Positions 43,001 through 53,942 are shown, counted from the first letter of the stretch. The stretch is 64,000 nt of DNA from Meandrina meandrites (GCA_963693305.1 OY855904.1:49556261-49620260); one strand, 5' to 3'. A program made the numbers and translations. Notes: generated by a model from the sequence alone, not told the origin.

Positions 43001-44742
43001 TCTCCATCTTTATCACCAATTTCAACTCTGATCGCAAGTGTTTTCTCAAAATATTCTCTAGCTTTGCCATATTCACCGACTGATCTAAACACAGTTCCTA
43101 AGTTTCCGTAATCTGTTGCTTCTCCATCTTTATCACCAATTTCAACCCTGATCGCAAGTGCTTTCTCAAAATATTCTCTAGCTTTGCCATATTCACCGTC
43201 TGATCTAAACACAGTTCCTAAGTTTCCGTAAGATGTTGCTTCTCCTTTTCTGTCACCAATTTCAATTTGCATCTCAACTGCTTTCTCAAGATACTTTTTA
43301 GCTTTGTCATACTCACCAAGGGATTGAAACACAGTTCCTAAGTTTCCGTAAGATGATCCTTGTCCTTTTCTGTCACCAATTTCAACTCCGATCGCAAGTG
43401 CTTTCTCAAAATACTTTTTAGCTTTGTCATATTCACCAAGTGATTGTAACACAGTTCCTAAGTTTCCGAAAGATGATGCTTCGCCTTTTCTGTCACCAGT
43501 CTCAACTCTGATCGCAAGTGCTTTCTCAAGATATTCTCTAGCTTTGTCATACTCACCAAGGGATTTACACAAAGTTCCTAAGTTTCCGTAATTTGTTGCT
43601 TTTCCTTTTTTGTCACCAAATTCAATTTTGATCGCAAGTGCTTTCTCATAATATTCTCTAGCTTTGTGAAATTCACCAAGCGATTGAAACACAGTTCCTA
43701 AGTTTCCGTAAGATGATGCTTCTCCTTTTCTGTCACCAATTTCAATTTTGATTGCAAGTGCTTTCTCAAAATATTCTCTAGCTTTGTCATATTTACCAAC
43801 GGATTGAAACACAATTCCCAAGTTTCCGTAATCTGCTGCTTCTCCCTCTTTGTCACCAATTTCAACTCTGATGGTAAGTGCTTTCTCAAGGTATTTTTTA
43901 GCTTTGTCATAATCACCAACAGATTGAAACACGGTTCCTAAGTTTCCGTAATCTGTTGCTTCTCCATCTTTGTCACCAATTTCAACTGTGATTGCAAGTG
44001 CTTTCTCAAGACATTGTTTAGCTTTGTCATATTCACCGACGGATTGAAACAAAGTTCCTAAGTTTCCGTGAGATGATCCCTCACCTTTTCTGTCACCAAT
44101 TTCAACTCTGATCGCAAGTGCTTTTTCAAGACATTCTCTAGCGTTATCATAATCATCAAGGAATTGAAACACAGTTCCTAACTTTTTGTAAGCTGTTGCT
44201 TCTCCCTTTCTGTCCTCAATTTCAATTTTGATCGCAAGTGCTTTCTCACAATAATTTCTTGCTTTGTCATATTTACCGACGGATTGAAACACAGTTCCTA
44301 ATTTTCCGTAAAATGATGCTTCTCCTTTTCTGTCACCAATTTCAATTATGATCGCAACTGCTTTCTCAAGAAATTCTGTAGCTTTGTCATATTCGCCAAG
44401 ATGATAAGACATAATTCCAAACTGTCCATAAGCGTATCCTTCTCCTCTTTTATCGTCTGTGTCTTTCATGATATTGATTGCTCTATGATAATATTCTCTT
44501 GCCTCTGCATATTTATACTGGCGTTCATAGATGCTGGCTAGTAAAATTGTTATACTTCCTTCCATATCTAGCTTGTCAAAAAGTTCTATTTTTTTAGGTA
44601 CTTCATTATTTAGGAAGATCAAATATTCTTTGCATAACTCGATGGCTTTTAAGGCACGACCAGTGTTGGCAAGGAACGTAGCAACAACTAACCCTGCCAA
44701 GATTGTTCGTATGACTTGTAAAATGTCATCAATGTTGTTCAT
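40024..44742 (-). CDS. TPR-CHAT protein 2 (TTC28-like), 1572 aa
   Basis: Paralogue of the gene at 13521-17138 with the same architecture: an N-terminal helical region, TPR units of 40 aa, a linker and a C-terminal CHAT domain. It has about 24 TPR units (residues about 74-1034) against about 15 in gene 1; the units are also more varied. The CHAT dyad is present: HFAAHG (His1423) and VLSCCHSG (Cys1470), with the same 47-residue spacing as in gene 1. A few extra residues close the C-terminus. The CHAT and linker parts are very similar between the paralogues, while repeat number differs, as expected for unequal exchange inside the 120-bp arrays. Function and substrate are unknown; a role as a protease sensor or scaffold is only suggested by domain content. 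Confidence 0.9.
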   Translation of the reverse strand: MNNIDDILQVIRTILAGLVVATFLANTGRALKAIELCKEYLIFLNNEVPKKIELFDKLDMEGSITILLASIYERQYKYAEAREYYHRAINIMKDTDDKRGEGYAYGQFGIMSYHLGEYDKATEFLEKAVAIIIEIGDRKGEASFYGKLGTVFQSVGKYDKARNYCEKALAIKIEIEDRKGEATAYKKLGTVFQFLDDYDNARECLEKALAIRVEIGDRKGEGSSHGNLGTLFQSVGEYDKAKQCLEKALAITVEIGDKDGEATDYGNLGTVFQSVGDYDKAKKYLEKALTIRVEIGDKEGEAADYGNLGIVFQSVGKYDKAREYFEKALAIKIEIGDRKGEASSYGNLGTVFQSLGEFHKAREYYEKALAIKIEFGDKKGKATNYGNLGTLCKSLGEYDKAREYLEKALAIRVETGDRKGEASSFGNLGTVLQSLGEYDKAKKYFEKALAIGVEIGDRKGQGSSYGNLGTVFQSLGEYDKAKKYLEKAVEMQIEIGDRKGEATSYGNLGTVFRSDGEYGKAREYFEKALAIRVEIGDKDGEATDYGNLGTVFRSVGEYGKAREYFEKTLAIRVEIGDKDGEATDYGNLGTVFQSVGEYDKAREYLEKALAIQVEIGDRKGEASCYGSLGIVFESVSEYDKARECLEKALAIKIEIGDRKGEGSSYGNLGIVFQSVGDYDKAREYLEKAIAIKIEIGDRKGEASSYGNLGTVFQSLGEYHKAREYLEKALAIRVEICDREGEASSYGNLGTVFQSVGEYGKAREYFEKALAIRVEIGDKDGEATDYGNLGTVFQSVGEYDKAREYFEKALVIRVDIGDKNGEATDYGNLGTVFQSVGECDKAREYLEKAFAIQVEIGDREGEASSYGNLGTVFQSLGEYDKAREYFEKALVIRVDIGDKNGEATDYGNLGTVFQSVGECDKAREYLEKALAIQVEIGDRKGEASSYGNLGTVFQSLGEYDKAREYLEKALAIRIEIGDKGGEAADYGNLGAVFKSVGEYYKAREYVEKALAIRVEIGDKEGEAADYGNLGSVFRCLGDYVMAERYLETALSISKDIKDLHLELQLLSNLTVLKLSQEKKKESFDCLLLFVGKSEDLRGFLKDNDQFKISLLDVHDFPYQTLSAFFCFSGFPNNALYVLELSRARALAELMATQYSVETQISANPQSWIGIENILRKESNCSCLYISYHVQDLFLWIIKTSGVIYFRTLGINENLAPGGLTDSFDDFFTKCFRSFGTLPEEDCEDRSLNDIESELKSCQEESQSAWRLVEDHLEESQNEESSLSLCYRMLIAPVADLLEELEIIIVPDRSLNQVPFAALSDKGGKFLSDTFRIRIVPSLSTLKLIQDSPSDYHSQTGALIVGDPDVGRVLYRGRVENLKPLPCARKEAEMIGELLGVQPLLGQCATKQAVLGRLHSVSLIHFAAHGNAERGEIALSPLRRTRKILKEEEYLLTMSDISKVRLRAKLVVLSCCHSGRGQIRAEGVVGIARSFLGSGARSVLVALWAIQDSATEQLMGRFYEHLVCGKSASESLYETMKWMRDNGFTKVCEWAPFILIGDNVTFDFGKLKQVSLTS

Positions 44743-44770
44743 AACGACCTCTCCTGTAAGGTTCTCTTAA
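44743..44770 (-). promoter_or_regulatory. Probable 3' splice acceptor before the TPR-CHAT 2 start
   Basis: On the minus strand a pyrimidine-rich tract leads to AACCTTACAG and then 11 nt to the ATG, the same arrangement as in gene 1. Conservation after duplication supports a real 5' leader intron. Confidence 0.5.
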
Positions 44771-45049
44771 AAAAAATAAAAATCAAATTAAATTTTATCG
44801 CCACTTAATTACGCTTTTGTTTTATTAAGATAAACTTAGTATTCCAAACTGATCGCTGAATAATAATTCCAATTATAATTTCGATTTCGCTATTTTGGCA
44901 ATCTAGCAGAAGATGAGTAAATCACTTTGTGCTGTTAGCAAGAAGAAAGCGAAGGTGACCAAAAATGCGAAATAAAATTTTTCCCAGTAGCCCTTTTGAT
45001 CTTGACTCTCAGTGGTACATACGTAGGGTCAAAAAGGCTATCCAAATGA

Positions 45050-46045
45050 GACTCAAAGTGCTTATGAAGTTAAAAAATAATTACTTGTTATTTTAAAGGG
45101 GCTTTGTCACGGATTTTAACAGTATTTGAACAGCCATAATTTAAATTTGTTCCGAAGGAAACCAAATAATAATAGTCCATTTTTATTAACAATTGCTATA
45201 TAAGAGCACCAGAACTGTTAACAAGCTGCAGATGGCCAGGATGGAAATGGATTACAACTTGAAAAGTTTAGCTAAACTTTTGAAGTTGTTTCCACACGTC
45301 TTCAAAAAATCGATATTTATAACCGTAGTTAGATTTCTATCCACATATCAAGGTTATATCTTCGTTTAGATGTTCAAAGGTAATGATTTTCATGGCTTAA
45401 GTTGCCTACCATTAATTTCAGAACAGTTTAGACCAAAAATCTGCAAAATCCCCGTGACAGAGCTCCTTGGCTTTTCAAAATAAAGAATGGCGTAATGTAG
45501 ATTACAAAATATACAAAATAATATACGTTTTCCTTTGCCATGGCTACAGTTTTGCCGTAAAGACTTATTTTTATAAAAACTGACATTCCCATTTTATGCT
45601 TAAACAAAGGTGATAAACACCCAACAAGCTCAAGAGGAGAGTTAAGGTAATATGGTTACCACGTGTGTCTCTCTCCAGATCCTCTGTTCGAGTTCAAAAA
45701 GTTGCAAATGGAGATATGTGGTTTATAACAGAAGGAGACTGAAGCCAAGAGTGTTGCCATGGCAACAGCGCAACGGGTGTGCATTTTATGATAAACACTT
45801 ATGGTGCCAAGTTTGAATAACACCACTCTAATATTTTAAGAGATATCCTTGATTCAGTGCTTCATCTTTTCGTGGAAAAATTTATGACGTCATTACTTCC
45901 CTCACTTGCATAATACAAAAACATAAATATCTCCAAATCGAAAGAAGACATTTCTAAAAGGAAAACGCCATTCTTCTTTTTTTTTTTGAAAACCTTTAAA
46001 AATAAGTGGTAATTATTTTTTACTTCATAGGCACTTCAAATAGAT
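45050..46045. mobile_element. Long-TIR element upstream of TPR-CHAT 2, damaged
   Basis: Counterpart of 17440-18240. The left arm starts CTTATGAAGT and is split by the MITE at 45096-45468; part of it is deleted after about 45510. The right arm (about 45810-46045) ends ACTTCATAGGCACTT. Confidence 0.6.
45096..45468. mobile_element. 373-bp MITE, AAGGGGCTTTGTCACGG ends
   Basis: Ends AAGGGGCTTTGTCACGG and CCGTGACAGAGCTCCTT. The same place in copy 1 (17496, TTTTAACGGCTTTT) is uninterrupted, which shows it as an insertion. No coding capacity. Confidence 0.75.
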
Positions 46046-46173
46046 TAACAAGAATATGAGAGAAAGAGAAAGATTTGGTAAAAAATATTTAGAATCAGCT
46101 AGATCACCAACTTCAGCGAGAAAACTAATTCTGTTAAAACTCTAAGAGAGATCGTAAATAAACAAGTTGAAAA

Positions 46174-46175
<2 letters not shown>

Positions 46176-46207
<32 letters not shown>

Positions 46208-46223
46208 TAATAATAATAATATC

Positions 46224-46255
<32 letters not shown>
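46176..46255. repeat. (AAT)n microsatellite
   Basis: About 26 AAT units with two interruptions. The frame through it reads poly-Asn and is not a gene. Confidence 0.9.
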
Positions 46256-46256
<1 letters not shown>

Positions 46257-46357
46257 TCCCAAGTCGAATACCCAAAGAAAGATTTTTTGAGCTTCCAACG
46301 GGAGTCATACCCATGCCCTTCCAGATACCAGTTGACTCGTGGTGAGCGAGGTCAAAT

Positions 46358-46604
46358 ACTATAATCAGTGTCAAAATCTTAGTCATTTACTGCTTTTTCC
46401 TCACTTGGCACATCAAAATATTTAGTAACTTCCCTTCTCCCCCTTTTCGATGCTGCGTAGCATGCAAAAATTAATGCGTACGATTGCTGCCTATTTTTGC
46501 TTACAAACTGAAACGGAATGCACAAGGAGTTCGGCCACATTACGCAATCCAACATTGGAAGGGGGGATGGGGGTTGGTGTACCAACGCGTTTCGTCAAAG
46601 ATTG
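46358..46604. mobile_element. Copy-2-specific insertion of about 247 bp
   Basis: Copy 1 reads straight through (GGTCATATACTAGGTTCTTATG near 18570). No terminal repeats were identified. A minus-strand frame covers most of it but has no recognised domain; it may be a fragment of a larger element. Confidence 0.5.
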
Positions 46605-46869
46605 TAGGTTCTTATGTGCGACACATGTCCTTCCATAACTGCAAGGCTCAATATGTCGAAATGATAAATGTGAATAATTAATAAGTGAAATGATGACATG
46701 GATAAAGTGAAACAAGAAGCGTTCTCAAGGTTATGGGTTCGGGTCCCGTTGGGGAAGTCAGAACATCTTCTTCTGAGTATCAGACTTCAGAACACTTCTT
46801 CATTCATTTCACTTTATCCATGTCACTATTTCCATTATCAATAATAATTCTATTTGATAAGATACACAT

Positions 46870-47279
46870 GTCAGTGCTTAGTTTACTAAATATAAAAACT
46901 TGGACTTTGTTTCGGTTTATCCTTCATTTGACACTTCGTCATCGTTACATATGGGAGTGAACATTTTAATCATGTGACCTGAGTGAGTTTCTTGCTTCGC
47001 ACGTGTTCGATAAATCTTTGAAAAAATCGTCGTTTTTATAGGGCAAGTCGTCGTTTATTCCGCACAGAATGTAAGTTACTTTGCTCCTTTAGTTTATCTT
47101 TCTTTTTTCCTTTACGTTTATTCGAATTTCTTGTATTTTTTCCTTAGTTTTCACCGGTAATGACGATAAGTTGAAATCGCTCGAATGTGATGTTGTAATT
47201 GTGTAATTGTGAATGTAGAAATGGAGTGTGAAACAATTCACACCGCGTCGAATTATCTGTGTGAACGCAACAACCAGTC
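46870..47279. mobile_element. Copy-2-specific stretch of about 410 bp
   Basis: Absent from copy 1, where ACACATCTTAGTCCTATTACAAAAAC is continuous (18826). No clear ends or frames; a deletion in copy 1 is equally possible. Confidence 0.4.
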
Positions 47280-48407
47280 GTATTACAAAAACAGGGCCAC
47301 AGAGAAAACAGCATTGAAAACTAATTTAGGAAATAGATAACTCAAAATCGCCAAATATGAAAGGCAAGAAGCAAAATATAGGTTGTCAGCAAAACATACC
47401 GTAAACACCCGCAGATAAGCCGCAGATAAGCCGCACCCTGAACTCAAATTTCGTAAAAGAACTATTTTTTTTTAAAGGAATCAAACGTAAAGTCTTTAGA
47501 AGTCCTCTTCATCGAACATAAACTCACTTTTAACATTGGAAGTCTTGGAACGGAACATCAAGGTCTTAACCATAATTTTAACGCTTTGATGTAATGAACA
47601 TTGTTTTCCACCAACTTAAACATATGATTGATCTTTTTCTGGTATTTGTTGACAGGCATTTCTCCATCCAACGCAGTTTTTCTACAGATGTTTTACGTGA
47701 CAACAAAAACAAGAACGCGTGTTGGTCGAACGTTCGTAGCTTAGCAACAAGGCATTAGATCGAACGTGTTGGGACTAGGGCGAGAACGTTAAAATGAATG
47801 TTTGTTTATTCAAGATGGAGATTCTGCCGTTTGTGCTGAGAGATTTGGGAGCCACCTGTCGGGGATAAACCTGTTGCCATCAAAGTGCTAAACGGCTGGA
47901 GTGTTCCGGTGCAGTATTGGAACCCCTGCCCCGTCTCAGACCAAAAAACCTCAAATTTGCTAAAAAGTTCAGTTTAGTTGTATACTCTATTTCAAACTGG
48001 GAGTGAAGATTTTCTTCAGAATACTACATCATTCGTTATTCATTTTCTCATAAATCAATAAGCAGAAGGATATAAATTTAAAATTATTTTTCTAGATTCA
48101 GCGACCCCATCTCATACTAACAGGACAAAATTGGAATACCATCACAGACCTGGAAGTCAAACATGGGATCCCATCCGGCAGCCCACACCCTTATAGGATA
48201 TTTGTTGCGGTTAACGTTTACCATCGGTACAAACTGGTATTTTCTTTTGTTTTGATGTATGGTAATATATGACAATGAATATAAAACAAAGGAAAATACC
48301 ACATTGTACCTTCGGTAAAATTGAACCAGCACAACAAGTATATGATATCCTCCCCACTCCTCCCTCATACGCGCACCTTTACAATCTCTCTAATTGTGTT
48401 TAAAATG

Positions 48408-48409
<2 letters not shown>
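47280..48409. other. Duplicated non-coding DNA, no gene
   Basis: Matches 18850-19440, 20967-21209 and 21943-22206 of copy 1. It contains the empty sites of the hAT element (near 47870) and of the 733-bp element (near 48143). A small hairpin GGTATTTTCTTTTGTTTT / AAAACAAAGGAAAATACC lies at 48236-48300. Confidence 0.55.
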
Positions 48410-48494
<85 letters not shown>

Positions 48495-48497
48495 TTT
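48410..48497. repeat. (TTTA)n microsatellite
   Basis: About 22 near-perfect units, absent from the same place in copy 1 (near 22212), so the expansion followed the duplication. Confidence 0.95.
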
Positions 48498-48739
48498 GAG
48501 AAATACACAAACCCTGGCTGGACCGACATGCAGTTATCATCAATTGACTAAAATATTTTAATATCCAGATTATTGCAAGAACCTTTATATACCCGAGTAC
48601 AGCTTGTCGTTCGTATTTTTAACAGTCAAACATATGTCTGATGTGTGCCTGTTATTTATAGCTCTCTTCTTCACTGGTACATGAAATGAAAATAGCCGAG
48701 ATTATCTCAAACTGCTTCACCACTACTGCTAGGTCAAGC

Positions 48740-49238
48740 CATAGTTAGTAGAAGGAGACTGGTTAGGAAATTCGGCGAAGTTCAAAGACATATGTCTTTG
48801 TTTGCGAATTTCAACGTCACGTGACATTGACCCTGCATACGACATTTCAAGATGGCGTCCATATAGCCGTGCGAACGGAGCGTTAGTTTCGAAGTCTTTT
48901 AACCGTGCTCTAAACCGTTTTCTGTCTTGCTTAGTTATTAGATTCGAAAAAAATTGCTCGTGAGTAGTTCTGCGGGATGCCAGGCGAACATTGTGCGGTT
49001 TTTGGCTGTTGATCGTGCCGGAGAACGAAAGGTATTGGCATAAACAAGCTACCGTCTGCGAAATCTCCATTGAAATCTTCTCCAAAGCGAAACAGATCAT
49101 CCATACCGCCCGCCATCTTGTTTTGAGTGTGCAGGGTTAATGTCACGTGATAGGTCAGTTCAACATCAGAGAGCCGCTATTGTTTTAGTCCTTTGAAGTT
49201 CGCGGAGTTTCCTAACTAGTCTCCCTCTGCTAACTATG
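48740..49238. mobile_element. P-element-like MITE, 499 bp, with a THAP fragment
   Basis: Terminal inverted repeats of about 50 bp begin CATAGTTAGTAG and carry GGTTAGGAAA and GCGAACTTCAAAG. Flanks GTCAAGC and ATCAAAC could be a worn 8-bp duplication. On the plus strand a frame from 48977 starts MPGEHCAVFGC, resembling the first half of a THAP zinc finger, then meets a stop, with an RR-TKGI-INKLP pattern after it. THAP plus TIR and 8-bp duplication is the P-element plan. Related ends are at 22467 and 53664-53766. Confidence 0.55.
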
Positions 49239-50914
49239 ATCAAACGAATGACGCCAAAATCATTACACGTCGACAAGAGGGATTGTTCCCATTATTTGTC
49301 AAATGTTACCGTCAGTGTGCGTTTATTCGCGTGACCTTCTCGCGTGACTCGCTGTTGGCGTTCACGCAACAACGAGAATCTGTCACGCGACTGATCAAAT
49401 CTCTCAATGTATTTTATGGTTGGGGGTAAGATAGTAATTTTTCGTGTTCAATGTCCTTATCTACTACAATTTCAAAACACAACGAACTGGGGACGTGCGG
49501 CCCGACAGGGTATGGTTTTCAGGGTTTTTTTTGTCTTGAATGGGGTATTTATTTCACTCCCTTTTATCTTAAAACGGGGTATCTTTACATGGATCAATGT
49601 CTTAATCAAGATAAGCATATATGTTAATTTATACGAACTTTTCCACAAGCCGAATTTTTATTATTTTTTTTTTTGTTTATTTATTTTTTTTTTTACTTCC
49701 GTTGACTTAGGTATTGATACCAAGCTTAATTCCCGTTTGATTACGCTACAACAAATGTTTTAGACGGGGCTGATCAAAAATCGGCACTGTTACGGTTTGG
49801 GCGACCAGGCCCCACCTCCCTACCCGAGATTCTGTCAAGTAGCTGTACTTTCCACGGCAAAGTTCGCTTTAGAAAGTGAAATTTCGAAACACTCAGGGGT
49901 TTCCTGAAATTCCGAGAAACAAGATTATCACATTACTTATGTAAGCGGTATCGAGAGACGCTATTCTGCGAGCCGAAAGTTTTCTGATCGTTAAAAAAAT
50001 TCGAACTTTATATCCTAAACTGGTTAAGATAGACGCCATACAATACAAGGTTAGTTGTACTAGCCACGGCGAAGTTTTCTTTGGAAATAAACTGAGGGAG
50101 AACTACGAAGCACTCGGGGGTTCCCGAAATTCCGAGAAATTAGAATATATTTCGTGATGTATGCGATATCGAGAAATGTCGCTATTCTGCGAGCCGGACG
50201 TTTTTTACCGAAATAACACAAAAATCTTCCGTCTGTTTCTAACGCTATGGAGTGCGATAACAAAGAAACAGGTCTAGGTCTTGAAGCGAATGAAAGCAAG
50301 CAAAACAACAAATGTGGACGAATTTCATGAATTTTTTTGCGACAAAAACCGGGCAATGCAAAACTTAAAACACAGTGAGGAAAAGTCAGGTCAGTTACAT
50401 ACCTGAAGAATAAAGAACTCAGTAAACTTGTCAGTTGTGTAAGTTTTCCAAAAATGATAAGCACACGGAACGGCGAGCCAGGCACTGTGAGCTTAAAATC
50501 TTTTCACTGAGTCTTCCAACACTGACGTTGAAATGAGTAGGTCGAACATTATGAAGAAAAAACTACAATTGCACTTTCAATATTCAGCTTGTAAGCTCGT
50601 GTCAGGGCAGGTTTACACAACACGAGCGCCAGTAGCGAGCAAATACTCTGCAAAACGTCCAAGAATCAAAAGCGGAACATTCTTGTTTTAGGGCTTCAAA
50701 CTCAACATTGATCTTGAAATTTAGACCATTTCAAGGGCTAGAAAGAAGTGATTTTTCCTGTTCTCGCATCGTGCTCTTTACTTCTACTCGATTCATTCAA
50801 GAATTTGACAATCACTCATTTCAGGATAAAGTAGCACGGGCCATTTATTTTGCATGAAACTGGCTTCTAATAAAGGTCCTTCGCATCATATAATAAACAT
50901 GCTCAAAATCCTTT
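49239..50914. other. Non-coding, partly duplicated, no gene
   Basis: 49239-49840 is specific to copy 2; 49840-50914 matches copy 1 (22610-23713). Frames at 49407-49763 (plus) and 50060-50485 (minus) have no recognisable domain. Confidence 0.4.
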
Positions 50915-51061
50915 ATCGACCAAGTTTGTTCGGTCAAGATGGCAGGATATTGGCCTCGTTCTTTTTTGCGTGTTCATGGACCTCGACTTCGTCTCGGTCA
51001 GTAAACACGCAAAAAAGAACTTGGCCAATATCCCGCCATCTTGACCTCACGCTTGGTCAAT
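50915..51061. repeat. Palindromic foldback, copy of 23714-23860
   Basis: Same arms and the same CCTCGACTTCGTCTCGG centre as in copy 1. One arm mismatch (GGATATTGGCC) pairs perfectly here, while copy 1 has GGATAGTGGCC. Confidence 0.8.
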
Positions 51062-52692
51062 AACCCATCATGTCAACGACATATTTATTGTAAATTTTTA
51101 AGCCTATGTAAATAGAGTAAAATATTTAAATTTTAAATATTATTTAAATATTTAAAACGGGTTTGACTGTGCACGTCGCACATGTATTGCCACAAAACTC
51201 TCCCTTTTCAACTTGTTTTATAATACTTATGTTTCGTTTAAATGGTAAAAATAATGCATACAATACAAGGTTAGTAACACTTACCACGCCGACGTTGAAA
51301 CGAAAGTCTAAAGCTGACTAGCTCGTATTCCTTGCATAGAATGAACTACGCTGTCAAGTTCATTTTATACTGTTCACTTTGGAAAGTAAAAAGACCAGAA
51401 ATCCGTCATTCATTCCTCTGGGGGATTAGAAAATGAAAATTTTTAGGAAGATCCTACAAGGAAGTGTCAGTGTTTCATTTTCCAAAACACAATGGATGAT
51501 TAAGATGGATGATTTTTTTTATTTTTCAACTAGTTACATGCAGCACAAAACTCCCAATTGCTTCTCAAAACGCTGGAAATCGCAGTTATTACCAGACGAA
51601 AATATATAAATATGGCCCAACGGAATAGGCAGCACCGGTATTAGTTTAGTTCAGGGGCGGGGCAGATCACTCTGCGACGCCTAGCACGTTGTTTTTTTTG
51701 GTTCTTTATCATCGCCGAACAAATTACGTCACATCCGGTCAAAAAAGTGCCCAAAATGTCGGGCGCCTCGTCTTGGGAAGTCGTCGAAAAAAGGTTTCAA
51801 GCAGACGTGTTTATTTCAGTTTTTGGAACTGACAGTTTCGTTTGATTTTGAACTAAGCAGTTGAAAGAGATCACAGAGAGATTGCTTCGACTATTTGTGG
51901 ACAGATTTCGATGAAAGAAATAGTTTTAGTATAAGATTGAAGGAAAATAACGGGGAGCAAAGTTCTGTGTCGTGGAGGATAGTTTCACACACTCAAAACA
52001 CTTGCAGTTCCAACAACACTGAATAAGGAAGATTTTGATTGTATTCAGAGTAAATAATTAAGGAGTATGACTTGAGATTTGTAAGGGTTTTCTTAGTTCT
52101 CTAGTATAAACATAAATTGTATCAGGGTTATCCCAGCAATATCTAACCTTCGCAATTCCCAAAAATATTCTGCCTTTTTTGCACCCTTCTTCAAGGATTT
52201 GATATAAATATCTGTTGCCTCACTTGCAAGCACTTCAGTTTCTTTTACATTGCATTTAACACTACCAACCATTTTATGCAAGAAGACTTGGGGTAACTGT
52301 TTTAGCTGTTGGAATCCTTCCCTTCCTATTCTAAAGTTTTGCATCCCTGTGTCTCAAAACCTTTCACTTAAAATTCACATATGAATATATATTTTCAGCT
52401 CACTTTTACTTTTTCCATTTGTTTACTTGTTTTATATTTATATATTTAGTCGTGGGCTATCTGCGCACTGCAGTAGCTCTTAGCTAAGTGTTAACATTTA
52501 CATTTCTTCCCAAAATAATTGCAAACATTCTCTTAATGCTAAGCCTACAGCAACAACACCCCAAAAATGTATTTATATTATGGTAACTGAAGAATATTCG
52601 AAGAGTTAAAACATAAAGTGCGGCAGCCAAATTATATGGTGAGTTAGACTAGACTACTACAAGGTCTAGCACTCAAAACAATATCAACGGAT
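51062..52692. other. End of duplication copy 2 and unique DNA
   Basis: Homology to copy 1 ends at about 52003. An 83-codon minus-strand frame at 52093-52344 (basic, helical, KSLKKGAKKAEYFW) is not recognised; it might be an exon but there is no supporting splice pattern. Confidence 0.4.
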
Positions 52693-52705
52693 CACCATAT
52701 CCCAG

Positions 52706-52977
52706 GTAAAGTCTGCTTACGAGCCAAAGGGCCCATCAGGCCGGAGCTTATCCCGGTTGGGCTATTCCCCCCTGGATGCTAGTCCACGCAGGGTTACCCC
52801 CAGCAGGTATACCCACTTATACACCTGGGTGGCGAGAGGCACTATGAGAGTAAAGTGTCTTGTCAAGTGTCTTGTGTTCTTGTGTCCAGGAACACAACGC
52901 AGCGCCCTGGCCAGGGCTCGAACCCGGACCGCCAGATCCGGAGTCCAGCGCACTAACCATTAGGCCACCGCGCCTCC
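52706..52977 (-). mobile_element. tRNA-derived SINE with 13-bp target duplications
   Basis: Read on the minus strand it starts GGAGGCGCGGTGGCCTAATG (A box), continues through a TGGACTCCGGATC anticodon-like arm and the B box GGTTCGAGCCC, then a long body with GTTCCTGGACACAAGACAC and CCACCCAGGTGTATAAGTGG. CACCATATCCCAG flanks it on both sides (52693-52705 and 52978-52990), so the insertion is complete and fairly young. Confidence 0.88.
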
Positions 52978-53122
52978 CACCATATCCCAGATCTTTTTCA
53001 AAGGTTTAATATAGGTATTTCGTCATTCGCAGGAACCCGAGAGGAAATAACCATCGACAGATAGGCAATATATAAGCTTATATATTGTAACGAATCGAGC
53101 AGCCAGTATGCCGAAAATTTAA

Positions 53123-53499
53123 GGTGATTCCACTGAAAAAGAAGGAGTATTTAGAATTTTCTAAGACTTGGTCCAGTTTTAAAAATTAAAGATTTTGCTG
53201 CGTGCGTGCGTACGCAGCACTACCTCAAAACGTACTTTTTAAAGCATTGAAATAAAAATATCTCAAAGTAGAGTATTTAACTTTTCTTTAAATTGCGATA
53301 TATTGTAGTCAACCGGATGTCTTTAAAATTTGTGCATTAAAAAATGGGGGTTACCGTGCTCATTTAGAAGAAAATGACCATTTATTTCTCTTCTGAAAGA
53401 AAAGCCGTAATGTTGTGTGTGCGCACGCTCGTGCGCGCGCTAAATGACGCGAAAACTCATGCGCAGCAAGGATGCGCAATGCAATTCAGTGGAATCACC
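53123..53499. mobile_element. 377-bp MITE with TTAA duplication
   Basis: Ends GGTGATTCCACTGAA and TTCAGTGGAATCACC, both next to TTAA (53119-53122, 53500-53503). The design fits Kolobok or piggyBac. The interior has a CGTGCGTGCGTACGC stretch and no frame. Confidence 0.85.
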
Positions 53500-53663
53500 T
53501 TAAGCTCAACAGTTTGAAATTATGACTTAAAATTGCAACCTGTTATGCTTGCATTACTAACTGCGACCGAAAATGCTTTTCTTATACTCCATCGCCTTCC
53601 AAAATGTCAAAAATTGCCTCTAAATCGTCTCCCCAAACAAACAGATCGTGGGCACCGTCCGCC

Positions 53664-53720
53664 AGTCAGAGTCACGTGATGGGTCTGTTCAACATCGGAG
53701 ACCGCTCTATTGTTTAGCTC

Positions 53721-53751
<31 letters not shown>

Positions 53752-53766
53752 TCTCTACTAACTATG
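53664..53766. repeat. Right end of a P-like element
   Basis: CACGTGATGGGTC ... TTGAAGTTCGCCGGC ... CTAACTATG matches 49142-49238. The left end is not found nearby. Confidence 0.55.
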
Positions 53767-53942
53767 GTACAACGATATAGAAATTCACTTTCACACGTTG
53801 ATCAATCTTGAAACAGCATTGAAATGGATTTGATTGCTGTCGTCAGGTTTCTTGGCGTAGCGTTTGTTCATTAAGATGAGCACGCGCTCGCAAAAGTGTT
53901 TTTTTTTTAATTATTTGCATTTCTATGCTGTATTCCAAACCC

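Larger units (their letters stand above)
38502..52003. repeat. Segmental duplication, copy 2
   Basis: Direct copy of 12468-24818 (see there). It is longer mainly because of copy-specific insertions at 38611, 39278, 45096, 46358, 46870 and 48740, and a longer TPR array in the gene, while about 640 bp present in copy 1 (20330-20966) are absent. Confidence 0.85.

Noticed and set aside
46167..46364. Poly-Asn protein
   Set aside because: Translation of an AAT microsatellite.
52880..52977. tRNA gene on minus (CCG-like anticodon)
   Set aside because: It is the head of a SINE bounded by 13-bp target duplications.
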